DNA of 64,000 nt, from NCBI GenBank assembly GCA_036365145.1, contig JAEOAD010000032.1:62001-126000 (forward strand). The letters are read 5' to 3'. This DNA comes from Orientallactaga sibirica. Its lineage: Eukaryota > Chordata > Mammalia > Rodentia > Dipodidae. This document shows positions 10,263 through 22,111 of the stretch, in pieces. The stretch's first letter is position 1. Every line of letters begins with the position of its first letter. Made by a program: the position numbers and the translations under genes. A model generated the notes under the pieces. It made no database searches. It saw only the letters and a list, made by a program, of their open reading frames with translations, and had not been told where the DNA came from.

Positions 10263-10436
10263 AATACCCTGCTCATCTGAGAAATAGGTGGCTACTAAGC
10301 AACTTGTTGAGGATGGATGGGAAAGAGAGGAGATTTCCCTGAAGTAAATAGGCACACATGAAATGGACAAACTTGAAAGGCAAGGTTTATGCAGTGGTGC
10401 AGTAAAGAGTAGAAGGACGAAAATGGAGGCCATCAC

Positions 10437-10892
10437 TGTAAGGAAAGTGTAAGCGAAAAGCAAAAGAGAACACTGGAGTTTGATCTCTACAGACAAGACT
10501 GTTTATTAAGAGAAAACAGTGAGGGACCTCAGCTTTCCAGCGGGATGAAGGCTGAAGTACCCGGCCAGGCTGGGGTGCAAGCTTTTAAGGGGGATCCTAA
10601 GACAAACAGGCTGTCCCAGCTGCAGGTCCAAGGGAAATAGATAAGGAACTGAAGTTCTTTGTGTCCTTGGTCAGAATAAGCTTTTTTAAGCCAAGTTGTC
10701 TAGGGAGGACAACCCAAAAGACAGTTTCTGTTCCCTCAAGGTTTTCTGAGCTAAGGGAAGTTTAGTTTATCATTTGGGAGTAGACAGGACTGTCAAGGCC
10801 ATGCTTCTGAACTTTTATGGCTTGTTGGTCTTAGGGATATCCACTAACTCTTTCTTTCCCTCTAGTTTTCAGGGAAGGCTATTAACCCTTCA
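10437..10892 (-). mobile_element. Solo LTR inserted into duplication copy 1
   Basis: It is bounded by TG...CA and a 5-bp repeat ATCAC on both sides (10,432-10,436 and 10,893-10,897). A minus-strand aataaa lies near 10,500. The duplicated block at 13.4 kb lacks it and shows the empty site. The LTR family is not identified. Confidence 0.75.
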
Positions 10893-11067
10893 ATCACCCA
10901 CTTTGTGGTTGGATTTGAGCCCCACTCCAGAGAAGGGAATTCTTGCCTAGTCCTATAAACTTGCTCAAAAAACTTTGATTAGGGAGGTCATAGGCCCTAA
11001 GAGATAACCCGATATTGTTGTTATGCTAAATAGAGTGGTTGTTAAACTACTTAGTTTTTAAAATGAA

Positions 11068-11099
11068 TTTTGTTTTTATTTATTTGAGAGAGAAAATGA

Positions 11100-11145
<46 letters not shown>

Positions 11146-11310
11146 GAGAGAGAGAAAGAGAATGGACATGCCAAGGCCTTCAACCAAACTTACTCCAGAC
11201 ACATAAGCCACCTTGTGCATCTGGTTCATGTGAGTCCTGGGAAATGGAATCTAGGTCTTTCAACTTTGCAGACAGCCACTTCCTTACTTGCTGAACTATC
11301 TTTCCAGTCC
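11068..11310 (-). repeat. tRNA-derived SINE with expanded GA tract
   Basis: Minus-strand SINE: the tail complement tttatttatttgagag, a long (GA)n at about 11,105-11,160 where the SINE normally has its CT stretch, then the body and the head complement ending 'atctttccagtcct'. Confidence 0.85.
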
Positions 11311-11819
11311 TGTTAACCTACTTTGAAATTTTATCCCCAAACAAAGAAGTTCCTTTCTAAGATGTGCAAAGATTGATGGAGAGAATTCTAGAAGTTGTGC
11401 TGACAATAGTGACTACTGTGTGTTCAGCCCTAAATTGGATCTCCATTGACACCACTCACTCTATTGTCCAGGAAACACTGTAGTAAGGAAGGGTCGAGAT
11501 AACTGTAGAATGGGAGGATAGGGAGAAGTTCAGACTTCGGAACACTCCATAGACAATACACTCATGAACTCCCAGCATCTGTGGTTTCCTGCACAAAATT
11601 GAGCCTTTAACATTCCATAATAGACCAGGGGTGGTGGTGGTGGCTCATGAGATACCACTCCTCCCAGAGTAGCAATCAGCAGGCAGGTAATGGTTGTTGA
11701 TGAAATGGGAGTCATGTTATTCTCTTGTATAGCCACTGGCAAGTTGCCCAATGCTCCAGTAATATCTCCCAAAGCATCCTCATGCAAACAACCCCAATTT
11801 AACTCAATAGGTCTCCAAA

Positions 11820-11906
11820 AAGGAAGGAGGGAAGAAAGGAAGGAAGGCAGAGGGGGAGGGAAGAAGAAAGGGATGGAGGGTGGTAAAGGAAAAGGAAGGG
11901 AAGGAG

Positions 11907-11945
<39 letters not shown>

Positions 11946-12010
11946 GGAAAAATGAGCGAGAGAGAGAGAGAAAAGAAATAAAGAAGGAAGTGAAGAAAGA
12001 AACAAAGAAA
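11820..12010 (+). repeat. Purine-only tract rich in GGAA and (GAAA)n
   Basis: Almost 190 bp of A and G on one strand, with about ten GAAA units near 11,905-11,945. Reading frames across it are low-complexity artefacts. Confidence 0.9.
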
Positions 12011-12629
12011 TGATCAGTTAGGAAGAAAGAGTTTAATCAGAGTGGCAGGGAGAGAGTAATTTGGTGGTGAAAATAGTCATAAAACATTATATGCATATAT
12101 GATATTAAAAATCAAAAATATTTAAATTGAAGATGTAGGACACAGGCTTGGTAGAATGGCAATAAGCCAGGGAATCTGGGGATAGATACACAGAGGTTTA
12201 TTACATACTGCCATTATGTTAGCTTAAATTTCTTTTCATAAAATGTTTGTTACAGTTGGAACTGAAAGGACTCCCAAAGGCCTGCATGTTAAAGGTTTGC
12301 TCCTCACCCTGTGGTGCTACTTGGAAGTCTTTGAACCTTTAGGAGGTGGGATCTAGTGAAATAAAGTCACATCACTGTAGGTGTGTTCTCAAAGATGTAC
12401 TGAGATCCCAGTCATCCTTCTCTTCCACCTTCTGCTCCTTCTCTCTCTATCCCATCCTGGCCTCCATGAACTGAGCCACTACCTTCACCATGTGCTCCAC
12501 CATGATGCACTGCCTCCATCACAAGTCCAAAAACAACAGGTCCCTGAGCTAATGCCCAGAAACCTGCTTCAAAGTCAAACCTCAGGGATCTTGCCAGTGA
12601 CAGAAAACTGACACACTGTTTAAAATCTT

Positions 12630-12968
12630 TACATGATGATAGGAAGATAGCTTACTGGGTAAAATGCTTGTGCCACAAGTGTAAATACCTGTGTTCAAAT
12701 CACCAAAACCCACACAGAAGCCTGACACTGTAGTTAGCATCTGTAATCCCAGCAAGGTTATGGTGAGAAGGGAGATGGGGATAGAGAATCTGCCAGAAGC
12801 TTACAGATTAGTTAGTCTGTCGAACAGACTGTTGAACAAGAAACCTCACCCCGGATGAGGGGAAATGCAAAGACTGACACTTAGAAGTGTCCTCTGACCT
12901 CCATACAAATGCTGTGGTAAATGCATGCCTGAACTCACACTTATGAGCTTACACCCACATGCACGCAT

Positions 12969-13011
<43 letters not shown>

Positions 13012-13012
13012 C
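12630..13012 (+). repeat. B4/ID-like composite SINE with CA microsatellite at its end
   Basis: It contains an ID-like head (gatagcttactgggtaaaatg), 'catctgtaatcccagc' and 'gtcctctgacctccatacaa', and ends in (CA)n at 12,970-13,010. The family name is a judgement from partial similarity. Confidence 0.55.
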
Positions 13013-13249
13013 ACACACACATGTGTGTGGAGTTCAACACAGGGAGTGTCCCTGAGCTGGCAGTGTTATGTTGGAGATATTGGTGCCTCTCTGAGCCAGC
13101 CCTTTGCCATGCCTAAATTCCCTCTTCTACCCCATTTCTAAGGTCACTTCTCTTGTCTTTCTGGGGTTTCAATGGACTTCCAATATCTTCACAATGTATT
13201 TTTAGTTTCTATTGGATTTCCTATAATTTCCAACCAAGAACCCAAACGA

Positions 13250-13930
13250 TAAAACCATAGTTTGCCCATTCTTTCCCTCTCTTTGTCTCTCTCTGTCTCT
13301 TTCTTTCTGAAATAAATAAAATTCAATACCCCTGCTCATCTGAGAAATAAATGGCTACTGAGCAATTTGTTCAGGATGGGTGGGAAAGGGAAGAGATTTC
13401 CCTGAAGTACACAGGCACACATGGCAACTTGACAGGCAAGATTTGTGCACTGATGCAATAGTTGTATGGCTAAAATGGGGCTAACCATCCATTTTCTGGT
13501 TGGATTTGCGCTACACTCCAGAGAAGGGAATTCATGCCTAGTCCTATAAACCTGGTCAAAAGATTTGATTAGGGAGGTCATAGGTCCTAAGAGAAAACCT
13601 ACTATTGTTATGCTAAATAGGATGTTAGTTAAACTACTTTGTTTTAAAATGTATTTTATTTTTATTTATTTGAGAGAGAAAGAGAAAGAAAGGGAATGTA
13701 TTAAAGAGTCTGAGACAGGGAGATAGAGAGAGAGAGAGAGAGAGAGAGAATGAGAGAGAGAGAGAGAATATGAATATGAATGGGCACTCCAGGGCCTCTT
13801 GCCATTGCAAATGAACTTCAGATGCATGTGCCACTTTGCACCTGGCTTTACATGCATACCAGGAAATCAAACTCAGGACATGTGGTTTTGTAAGCAAGTG
13901 CCTTTAACTGCTGAGCCACTGCAGCCTCAA
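13250..13930 (+). repeat. Local duplication, copy 2 (empty site for the solo LTR)
   Basis: Same order as copy 1: SINE 3' tail, L1 3'-UTR-like sequence, minus-strand SINE with GA tract (13,650-13,925). At the place of the copy 1 LTR the sequence runs through (ctaaccatccattttctgg). Confidence 0.7.
13650..13925 (-). repeat. tRNA-derived SINE with GA tract
   Basis: Tail complement tttttatttatttgagagag, a GA-rich tract to 13,765, then the body (ccagggcctcttgcc) and the head complement near 13,920 (ctgctgagccactgcagcc). Confidence 0.85.
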
Positions 13931-14104
13931 CCTGGAGATTTTTCAAGCCCAGACTCCAGGCCAGCTCTGGAATGTCAGAGTCCCTGGCAGGAAGACCCAC
14001 GTCAGAGCTCCAAAGCCCTGTGGATGTGGAGAACCTGCAGCCGCAGCAGAGATGAAGAAGTCCGAACATTGATCATGAGGTTGAAGTTTTAAAATGAATG
14101 GGAG

Positions 14105-14330
14105 TTGGGTTGGGGGTACAGCTGAGTGGGTAGAGTGCTGGCCTAGCATGCAAGGAGCCTGGGGTTTGCTCTTCAGTGCCACATAAATCAATGTGGCAGG
14201 GACACACCTGTCATATCAGCACTTGGGAAGTGGAGTTAGGTACATGAGAAGTTCAAGGTCATCCCCTCCTGTTCAGAACTTCAAGGTCATCCTCAGCAAC
14301 ACAGCAAGTTTGAGGCCAGTGTAGCTTACA
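14105..14330 (+). repeat. ID/B4-like SINE
   Basis: The head 'ggggtacagctgagtgggta' plus 'gctggcctagcatgcaagga' is ID-type (tRNA-Ala derived). A degraded B1-like half follows (tatcagcacttgggaagtgg). Confidence 0.65.
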
Positions 14331-14339
14331 TAAAACTTT

Positions 14340-15365
14340 CAAAAAATGCCTACATAAAGCTAGCATGTGTTCATTAAATCACATAAAGTTGTTAAAATAT
14401 TATGAACTTGGAGAGAAATCCAAAGGAGACACCACCCCTCCCCATAGGAAAAAGTTAGCAATGTTTGAGAATATAAAATTGCTTTATGTTTAAACTCCCA
14501 TTAGTTACATATGAAATGAAGGTAAAAATAACATCTCACAGGAGGTTCCAGGGTTGTTTAGAAGAGATAAGTTGAAGGGTCATGAGGGCAGAGATTCGGT
14601 CTACTCCATTCAATATCTAAAATCCTTGCCGAGCACACAGGCAGCTCTCCATGGTATTCCTTCAAAAGTCACGGACAAGCACTAATCAAGTGTGTGCTTG
14701 TGGCAAAGGTTAGCTTATATGACCTACCAAATGAACAGCCAGCTCTTCTTCATTTGAGTCCTCCCCAAGTGGGCACTGGAACAAGGACATGGGCTCAGGG
14801 AGGTGACCCAGAAAGCCAGCAAGAGAAATAGAGATGGGTGAGGGAAGGATGAGGGGAGAACCAGCCAAGAGTGCTTGATGGAGACAGTTATTATTATGAA
14901 TGATTAAACTCACTCCAGGAAGGGAGGGTATTACTCCATTTTACATTGCTGTATGGAAAATACTTGAGGCATGGTATCATATAAAGAAAAGAAGGTTATT
15001 TCTCCCACACTTTTGGAAGTTGAATGTCCATGGTCAGGCAGCCCTGATGCACTGGTCACTGGGAAAGGCTGTCATCAGCAATACAGGTGAGAGTGAGTGA
15101 TCTCATGGTGAGATAGGAAGCCACAGAGCAATGTGGGGGCCATGCTTGCTCTAACAACAACTTGATCTAGTGAGAACTAACTCAGGGTCCCAAAGAAGCT
15201 ACCTTAATCCCTTCTGAAACCAATTCCATAGGCCTCCCTTCTACTACCTCTCTAAATATTTATGTTTGTGCCCATCGATTAGTGCTGCTCCCAACTTTGG
15301 CCAGAGAAACTTCTTCTTGCAGATAGCAGTGACTGCCAGGGAGACTCACACTCATCAAAGTGCTA
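14340..15365. other. No gene or clear repeat seen
   Basis: Open frames are short and lack splice support. The composition is ordinary. Confidence 0.4.
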
Positions 15366-15369
15366 AGAA

Positions 15370-15865
15370 TAAGTGAGTGTTGAATTCCCAGTGATAAATA
15401 AGACATCTCTACCCCACTCTCTAAGAGGCATGGAACATTGCAGAAGAGATAGCAGCAAGAATGTAAGAGCCAGAGGGTGGAGAGGAGTGTGGTGGATCTC
15501 TGTCTCCTGGACACGAAGTGGCCACTACATTCATGATGTCATCAATCAACAGCAACTGTCATTTCCTACACAAGACCTGCACAATACTGGGCCATCAACA
15601 GTCCATCACAGATGGTGGAAGGAGAAAAAAATAAAGGAAGGAAGGAAGGAAAGGAAGGAAGAAAGGAAGGAAGGAAGAAAGGTAGGATGAAAGAGAGAAA
15701 GAAAAAAAGGAAAGAAGAAAGTAAGCAAAAGAGACATCAAAATGGAAGAGGGACAAGTTGGAAAGAAGGAGGTTTGGGGAAGGGAGAATAAAAGAAGGTA
15801 ATCTGAGGGGACTTTGATCAAAATATGTCATGTACATGTTTGAAAATTATCAATAAAATGTTTTA
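15370..15865 (+). mobile_element. L1 3' UTR fragment (type A) with GGAA tract
   Basis: It shares 'gcaagaatgtaagagcc' and 'gatgtcatcaatcaac'-type blocks and the terminal 'atcaataaaatg' with the 3' ends of the type A L1s here. A GGAA-rich tract lies at about 15,630-15,685. Confidence 0.6.
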
Positions 15866-15979
15866 ATAAGTATTCTATGATTTCTCAACACTGCCACCCC
15901 AAGGATTAAATCCCCAGTACATGAATCCTTATACTACCCACTCAAACCATATCCAAAGCAGAAATAGGAACCATGCAAA

Positions 15980-16090
15980 AATAGATTGCCATGAGTTTGA
16001 GGCCACCCTGAGACTACATAGCTAATTCCAGGTCAGCCTGGACCAGAGTGAGACCCTACCTTGAAAAACAAAAACAAACAAACAAAAAAT
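15980..16090 (+). repeat. B1 SINE, 5'-truncated
   Basis: It starts inside B1 (gccatgagtttgaggccacc) and ends ccctaccttgaaaaacaaaa. Confidence 0.8.
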
Positions 16091-16119
16091 TCAGGGCAAT
16101 GCTGGCTGTTGGGCTGGAG

Positions 16120-17330
16120 CAGTTGTATGTCCCCAATATATTCAGTGTTTTATTAATTATAGTTTGCATCATACCCCAGCTGGCTGTTGTCCCCAATAAT
16201 TCAGTGTTTTATTAATTATAGTTTCAATCGCCTTGCCAGAGGCAATGTCACTGGGGCGGTCTTAAGGGTTAACAGTGGGTTTGGATTCCATTGTGATCAA
16301 ATGTCTAGAGTTCCCTGGTGACCTTTGGCTGTAGTTTTGCTCTGTGTGCTGTGGTGGCTGGTTGGCTGAGGCAGAAAGAGCCAATTCCTGAGTGCTGGAT
16401 GTGGTGAACATAATATCCCTTCCTCCATAACTGTGACTGGTCTGGAAGTTCATCCAGGGAACATTGCAGCTGCAACAGTAAAGGCAGAGATGGGGTGAGA
16501 TGAACCTGACCGTGTGGATATTCATCTTTTGGAACCTTTGTTTTGCAGGAAACGGACTTGGTGCCAGCTGAAGTGGTACCAAGTTTTATGGACTATTCTG
16601 ATGAGAGTTTACATCCTGAATAATCAAGTGTTAACAGGCATTAACAATTTATGAAGTTCCATGCAAGTCTCAGGAGAGGGGTATAATATCTAATCACAGA
16701 ACAATTTTATGATTTAAAAGGGATTTGACTCTTTTCTCTGCCCAGACATTAAAAAATAAGATGTGAGGAGATAAAAATGCAAACTTCAGACCCTGTGTTT
16801 TTAAGGCTAGATTTATTTTGTTCCTGGATTAAGAATATGGCTGTGTCCTGCACCTGACATTAGTTTTGTTAAAATGCATGTAGTCTCCAGTGTGGAGAGG
16901 CAGGGCAGATTAATAGGCACTTTTGAAAGATTTGCTTTGACCTGAAGAGAATACCTAATTAATTTTTTAAAAATCTGGCATGGGATGAAAGTTTTCCCTG
17001 GTGACTCTCAGCTGGAGGGGTGGGATTGGAAAACCTGGAGACTGTTAGTCTGGTTATATTGAACTTAAACTCAGAAGTTTGATGACTGCAGTTTTATTGT
17101 TTTAGTTTCTCCTTGCTTTGCCTTATACCAGTTAAAAAAATGGTCTTCCCATGGAGTATTTAACTTGTTTGATTTTATAGGCCTTACTATCAGTTGATCA
17201 AAGTCCTTTGAAATGGGAGCAAGTGTGGTGTCCTTGGGAGATAGCATTGCAAAATATGAGATCAAATCTGAGAACCTTGGTAGTTTGGAGTTCAATTGAT
17301 TACATCCTCTGCTATCCAGGAATGATGAAA
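16120..17330 (+). mobile_element. Diverged MaLR-like element: LTR plus internal sequence
   Basis: The LTR (about 16,120-16,476) matches the LTRs at 33.2, 45.6 and 47.2 kb in opposite strand sense, with an internal direct duplication of the 'ttcagtgttttattaattat' block (16,140s and 16,200s). After the LTR end (gcaaca) come 'ggggtgagatgaacctgacc' and blocks such as 'ccttataccagttaaaaa' and 'gtatttaacttgtttgattt' that match the interior of the complete element at 45.6-47.6 kb. The 3' LTR is not visible. Confidence 0.75.
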
Positions 17331-18010
17331 TTTCTTTCTCTCTCTGCTTGGCGAAGTGGAAAACTAGTATGATGACCCAATTATCCATATCAAGGCAATA
17401 CTCATGAAATTCTTATTTTCTAAGAATGGAGAAAATCAATAACATGAAAAGATTTCAAAGCTGGGGCAGAGATGGAATAGGACACCTTGCTCTATACATT
17501 GAATTCCAGGAATTAACAATTTATGAAGTTCCATCAAGTCTCTGAGCTCTAATAGAACAATTTTTGTTGTAGTGCTGCCCAGGATGGAACCAGACCCAGG
17601 GCCTTGCATGAGCTAAGCAAACACTCCATCACTGAACTACAGCCTAATTAATTTTTAATTCTTCCTTCTTTTGTCTATCAATGCACTTTAAACCCATTCT
17701 AAGTATAGGATTGCAAAATATGAGATCAAAGCTGAGAACCTTGGTAGTTTGGAGTTCTGAGACTCTTATATCCAAGGATGGTGAAAGGAGGATGACCAAC
17801 ATTGGCAAACACAAAGCCATTCTTGAAAATCAATAAGAGAAAAGAGGAGCTTATTCCACAGCCCTTCTCATTCTGTTGTAGGGGATAATGAGGTCACAGT
17901 AGAAACACTCCATCACTTTTTAATGGGGCCCTCTAAGTATTTCTCTGGGACTCATAGGAGGATGACCAACATTCATTCCTGGCTTCTCCAGCCCTTCTCA
18001 TTCATATCTC
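16630..18010 (+). repeat. Patchwork of short repeated segments
   Basis: Several 15-35 bp pieces occur twice in the same orientation: 'aacaatttatgaagttccat' (16,650, 17,517), 'gagaaccttggtagtttgga' (17,271, 17,735), 'aggaggatgaccaacatt' (17,785, 17,957), 'agcccttctcatt' (17,860, 17,990). The first part overlaps the MaLR interior. Confidence 0.6.
17560..17645 (-). repeat. ID-like SINE
   Basis: The minus strand reads taggctgtagttcagtgatg and carries the ID body 'agctcatgcaaggccctggg'. Confidence 0.65.
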
Positions 18011-18184
18011 AAGTGTGTCTGTGAAGACAATGGCTCCATCTGAGTGCAGCTGTCTCTGATCTGGTACATGGCCCTCCACTGCAGCAACTGGAATCCTGTA
18101 ACCCTCCTACATAGTAATAGCCTGGCAAAGCAGGCTCTCTCCCTTCACCCTATGCTCCCCTGCAGGCTCCATTCTTCATGCTGT

Positions 18185-18270
18185 TTTGTTCTCTGTGGTG
18201 CTGTTGGGATCTAACCCAGGGACCTTGTGCATGTGAGGCCAGTGCTGCATCAGTGAACTACACCCCCACC
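18185..18270 (-). repeat. ID-like SINE
   Basis: The complement of an ID element: 'tctaacccagggaccttgtg' and 'gaactacaccccca' on the plus strand. Confidence 0.6.
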
Positions 18271-18689
18271 TCACCTTGGCCATTGTTGAAGGAGTATCTT
18301 TGCCATGCCCGCCCCACCCCACCCCTAAAGCCTTCCTTATAGCTGTCCCCATGTGCTGAGGAAATGGTCCAGCCAGCTTTCATGTGCACACTTGCTCTTG
18401 CAGGACACTCGCATCTACTATGAAATCCCAAGAGGAAAGACCTAGACACAAATTTGAGTTACAAACACTTCTAAGCTTCCCAATGATTTCCTCATCTCTG
18501 GTTGACTCTCCTTCCTTGAGAAGGAAACTTACTTTGGCTTTATTTCCCGAGAGCTTCATTGTCCCTCCAAATATCTGAGATAGCCTAGATCCCCAGTCTA
18601 GAACACTCTTAATAAAACAAAAGTAAGTGCTTTTATTTTTAAACCCAATTCTCAATACTTGATGGGGATTTTTTAAATTGTTGTTTTCT

Positions 18690-18898
18690 TTTCTTGCATT
18701 TTTTTATGAGAGAGAGAAGAGAGAGAGAGAATGAATTGGTATGCCAGAGCCTCCAGCCACTGCAATCAATTTTCTGATGTGTGCATCACCTTGTGTGCAT
18801 GTGCAACCTTGTGCTTATGTGAGAACTGGAGAGTTAAACATGGATACTTGGGCTTCACAGGCAAGCACCTTAACCGCTAAGCCATTTCTCCAGCCCTG
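18690..18898 (-). repeat. tRNA-derived SINE
   Basis: GA-rich tract at 18,709-18,730, body, and head complement 'ctaagccatttctccagccc' at 18,877-18,896. Confidence 0.85.
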
Positions 18899-18928
18899 TT
18901 GTTTTCTTTTATTGAGACAGAATTTTGG

Positions 18929-19148
18929 GTTGGAGAGATGTCTTAGCAGTTAAGGCTCTTACCTGCAAAGCCAAATGACCTCAGTTCGATTCCCAGGACC
19001 CATGTAAGCCAGATGCACAAGGGGGTACATGCATCTGGAGTTCATTTACAGTGGCTCAAAGCCCTGGTGCACCCATTCTCTCTCTTTCTCACTGTGCCCC
19101 TTTCCCTTTCTCTCTCAAATAAATAAAAACTAATAAAAGAAAGAAAGA
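18929..19148 (+). repeat. tRNA-derived SINE
   Basis: Head 'gttggagagatgtcttagca', body, CT stretch and 'aaataaataaaa' tail. Confidence 0.9.
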
Positions 19149-19149
19149 A

Positions 19150-19290
19150 AAGAGACAGGATCTCACTATATACCCTTCACTGGGCTGGAATTCATGATAG
19201 AGACAAGCCTAGCTCCAACTTGCATTGATCCTCCTGTCTCTGCCTCCCACATGTGAGGATTAGAGGTGCCCTCCAAAGTATCTGGCAACA
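19150..19290 (-). repeat. B1-like SINE, diverged
   Basis: Plus strand 'gacaggatctcactatatac' and 'gatcctcctgtctctgcctc' form the complement of a B1 monomer; much of it has decayed. Confidence 0.5.
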
Positions 19291-19713
19291 TTTACTTTTA
19301 AAAATTATTTTTATTTGATTGGGCTTATGCAGAATTATAGTCATATATTTGGCTCTCTCCTCTGGCTGGTTCTGTCTTTTTTTTTTTTTGCATGTGGTGT
19401 GTGTGTGCACAGGCTTGCTCCCTGTTTATTTTACTTGAGCCCAAAGCTTGCTCATCCATCTCATCTAGCTAGCCAGTTTGCTCTGAGAATTCCCTGTCTC
19501 TGTTTCCCACTGTGATGACCCATGATTGCTGCACCCACCGGGCATATAAGTAGGCTGGGGATCCAAACTCCATTTCTTACATTTGTGTAGCAAGCACTTT
19601 GTCCACTGAGATGTTTCCCCAGGCCACAATTCTGTATTTATATTAGACAGATATTATATAGAGTATGTTATCCTATCATCTGTACCTTAAAGGCTTTTAA
19701 AAAACTTTTTATG

Positions 19714-19965
19714 AGGGCTGGTGAGATGGCTTAGTGGTTAAGGCACCTGTCTGAGAAGCCTAGGAAGGCCAGTTTGAACCTCCAGGTCCCATGTTTAGCC
19801 AGACGCAAAAGTGACACAAGCACGCAATGTTGCACATGCACACAAGGGGGCACACGAATCTGGAGTTCTTTCACAGTAGCTGAGAGGCCACTGGAGCACA
19901 TGTTCTCTCTGTCTCTCTCTCTCTCTATCTCTCTCTCTCTCAAAAAAATAAAAAAATCTTTTTAT
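19714..19965 (+). repeat. tRNA-derived SINE, long variant
   Basis: Head 'gctggtgagatggcttagtg'. It carries the extra segment 'gcacgcaatgttgcacatgc' absent from the shorter SINEs, then a CT stretch and A-rich tail. Confidence 0.85.
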
Positions 19966-20768
19966 GATCATATAGCAATTGTACACAATAAAGGGCTTTA
20001 TTATAACATGTACATGGAGTATTTGGCTCATATTCACACCACATCACTATCTCTTAGTTTCCTCTCACTCTTGCTGACACCCTTCCTCTTTCCAAGTAGT
20101 CAGACTTCTACTTTAGTGTCTATTTGGTTTTTTTTTTTTTTGGTGACCTAATGTATTTAATTACAGTTACTTACAGGAGTATGGGTGTGGGGTTATGTAC
20201 AGGAACAGTGACAATTTACTATGCCACTGGAGAAAATGTCTTTTCCTTTCCCAGCAACTATGCACTATCTATAAATCATCTCAGGGTGGGGCCTTATAAA
20301 CTTCTCCCCCATGTTTGCTGTTTTTAAAGAGCATTTTCAGTACCCAAATGTTTAATCAGTGTTCACTAAACAAGGTCTTGGCATCATGTTAAAATGCAGA
20401 TTGATGCTGGAAACCTGGACATGGCCAAATGATCGCTGATGAACTCCAGCTCCTTTGAGAAGTGAGGTTTCAGGGATATGCATATACTGAGATGTGGATC
20501 TTTCTAGGTCATAGGTGAATACTTCTCTATAGGAACAGCAATATCAGTGAGCATATGTCTGAGCATGTCTACCTTGAAAATGTTCAAAATGTGATCCCTG
20601 ACTGAATTCCAATCCTTGAGGATTCTCAAACCTGTATGGGCATCCTAATCACTCGGAAGCCTTGATAAAAACATATTGCTGGACCAGCCCTCAGAGCTGT
20701 TTAGGTTTGTGTTGGAACATGGGATTATCTTCCTCCTGACACACTCCCCAGTGATCTGAAAATGTGCT
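19966..20768. other. No gene seen
   Basis: AT-rich sequence with short chance frames only, and a T-run at 20,129-20,141. Confidence 0.4.
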
Positions 20769-20769
20769 G

Positions 20770-20846
20770 TAAGTCTGAGGCCAGCCTGAAACAAATTCCA
20801 GGCCAGCTTGGGCTAGAGCAGGATGATACCTCAAAAAACCAAAAAC
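20770..20846 (+). repeat. B1 SINE, 3' part
   Basis: 'aagtctgaggccagcctgaa' to 'acctcaaaaaacc' is the second half of B1. Confidence 0.75.
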
Positions 20847-20847
20847 A

Positions 20848-21058
20848 GGGCTGGAGAGATGGCTTAGCAGTTAATACAAGAAAATTAGCATGCCTGCAAA
20901 GCCTATGGACCCTGGTTTGATTCTCCAGATCCCATGTTAGACAGATGCACAAGGGGGTGCATACATCTGTAGTTTGTTTGCATTGGCTAGAGGCCCTGGT
21001 ATGCCCATTCTCCCTCTCTCTCTCTCTCTTTCTATGTCTCTAATAAAATAAATAAATT
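20848..21058 (+). repeat. tRNA-derived SINE
   Basis: Head 'ggctggagagatggcttagc', body, CT stretch and aataaataaa tail, directly before the target duplication of the type A L1. Confidence 0.9.
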
Positions 21059-22111
21059 AAAAAAGAACAAATGGACTTCTAGTTAAGATGGTGGCATAGG
21101 AACCATGCCAAAACAGCTTAGGGGAGAAAAAGCAAGAAAAACTCCAGCAAAATACACTATTCTACTAAAAAGTGAGGTGTATAGTAAATTATCAACAGCA
21201 GCAGAGAAGTAGGAGAGATCCAGAGCCTCTAGAGCCCTGCAGAAGCAGGCAGAAGAAGCTCCAGCAGTGGCAGTGAGTTCCATGAGGCTGCAGCCACCAG
21301 GCTCTGCCTGAGCCACAGGATTTTGAAGCCAGGTGAGGGGATTTTCCACTGACACTGGCCTCCTCACAAACTCACGAAACGTGGAAGTAGGATGGCAGAG
21401 ACCAACGGAGCAGCTTCTGAAGAAGAGCATCACGTGGACCAGTGGGAGGACTTCAGCCACCATCCACAGTCTCCCCTCCCCCACCACCAGCACAAGTGCC
21501 AGCAAGCACCAAAGACCGGGTGAAGGGAGCTAACCTACACAGCACCCGGCACAATCAGAGCAGCAACTCATAGCCCAAGCCAGCATTCCTGAGCCCACAG
21601 CACAGCAAAGAGGGACCCAAGTGGCCGTGCAGCATAGCTGAGATCAAAGCCATCCCAAAAGGTAACTGGGATTACACCAGGTCAGTACCCACCAATAAGT
21701 CTGGTATATAGGCTTGTGTTGGAAGGGCTAATTGCACCATCCATGTCAGGTTATATGTTAAATCTGATGGATGGTCAAATTTGACATTCTTAAATAAGCT
21801 ATATTTTGGGCTGCTCATTTGTTGCTTCCTGATTTATAGTGCCTTTGTTTTTTCTTCTGTCATTCATTGGGGAAGGGTCTCACTTGATCACAAGCTGACC
21901 TTGGAACCCTCCACAGACCAGAAATCTTAGCCTCCCAGTTGACAGGATTAAGGGTGTGGAGCAATACACATCATTAGGGACTGTGACTTTGTTAGAGGAT
22001 CTGTTTGTCATAATACCTACTTTTGCATAAATACTCTGTGCTGTTTTATATTGAATGTGTACATTGTTTAGTTAAATTTTTAGAATTTGTCTGTATTCTC
22101 TACCATTCAGC

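Larger units (their letters stand above)
10190..11310 (+). repeat. Local duplication, copy 1 (SINE tail, L1 3' UTR, minus-strand SINE)
   Basis: This block and the one at 13,250-13,930 share the same order and the same junctions: SINE tail, then 'ctgctcatctgagaaata', then L1 3'-UTR-like sequence around 'ccactccagagaagggaatt' and 'gattagggaggtcatagg', then a minus-strand SINE. Copy 1 carries an extra LTR at 10,437-10,892. The copies differ at many positions, so the event is old. Confidence 0.7.

Noticed and set aside
11690..12013. A 107-codon Lys/Glu/Arg-rich frame.
   Set aside because: A low-complexity product of the purine tract; no homology or splice evidence.
12846..13141. Frames with poly-His/Thr or poly-Cys/Val.
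   Set aside because: They are translations of the CA microsatellite.
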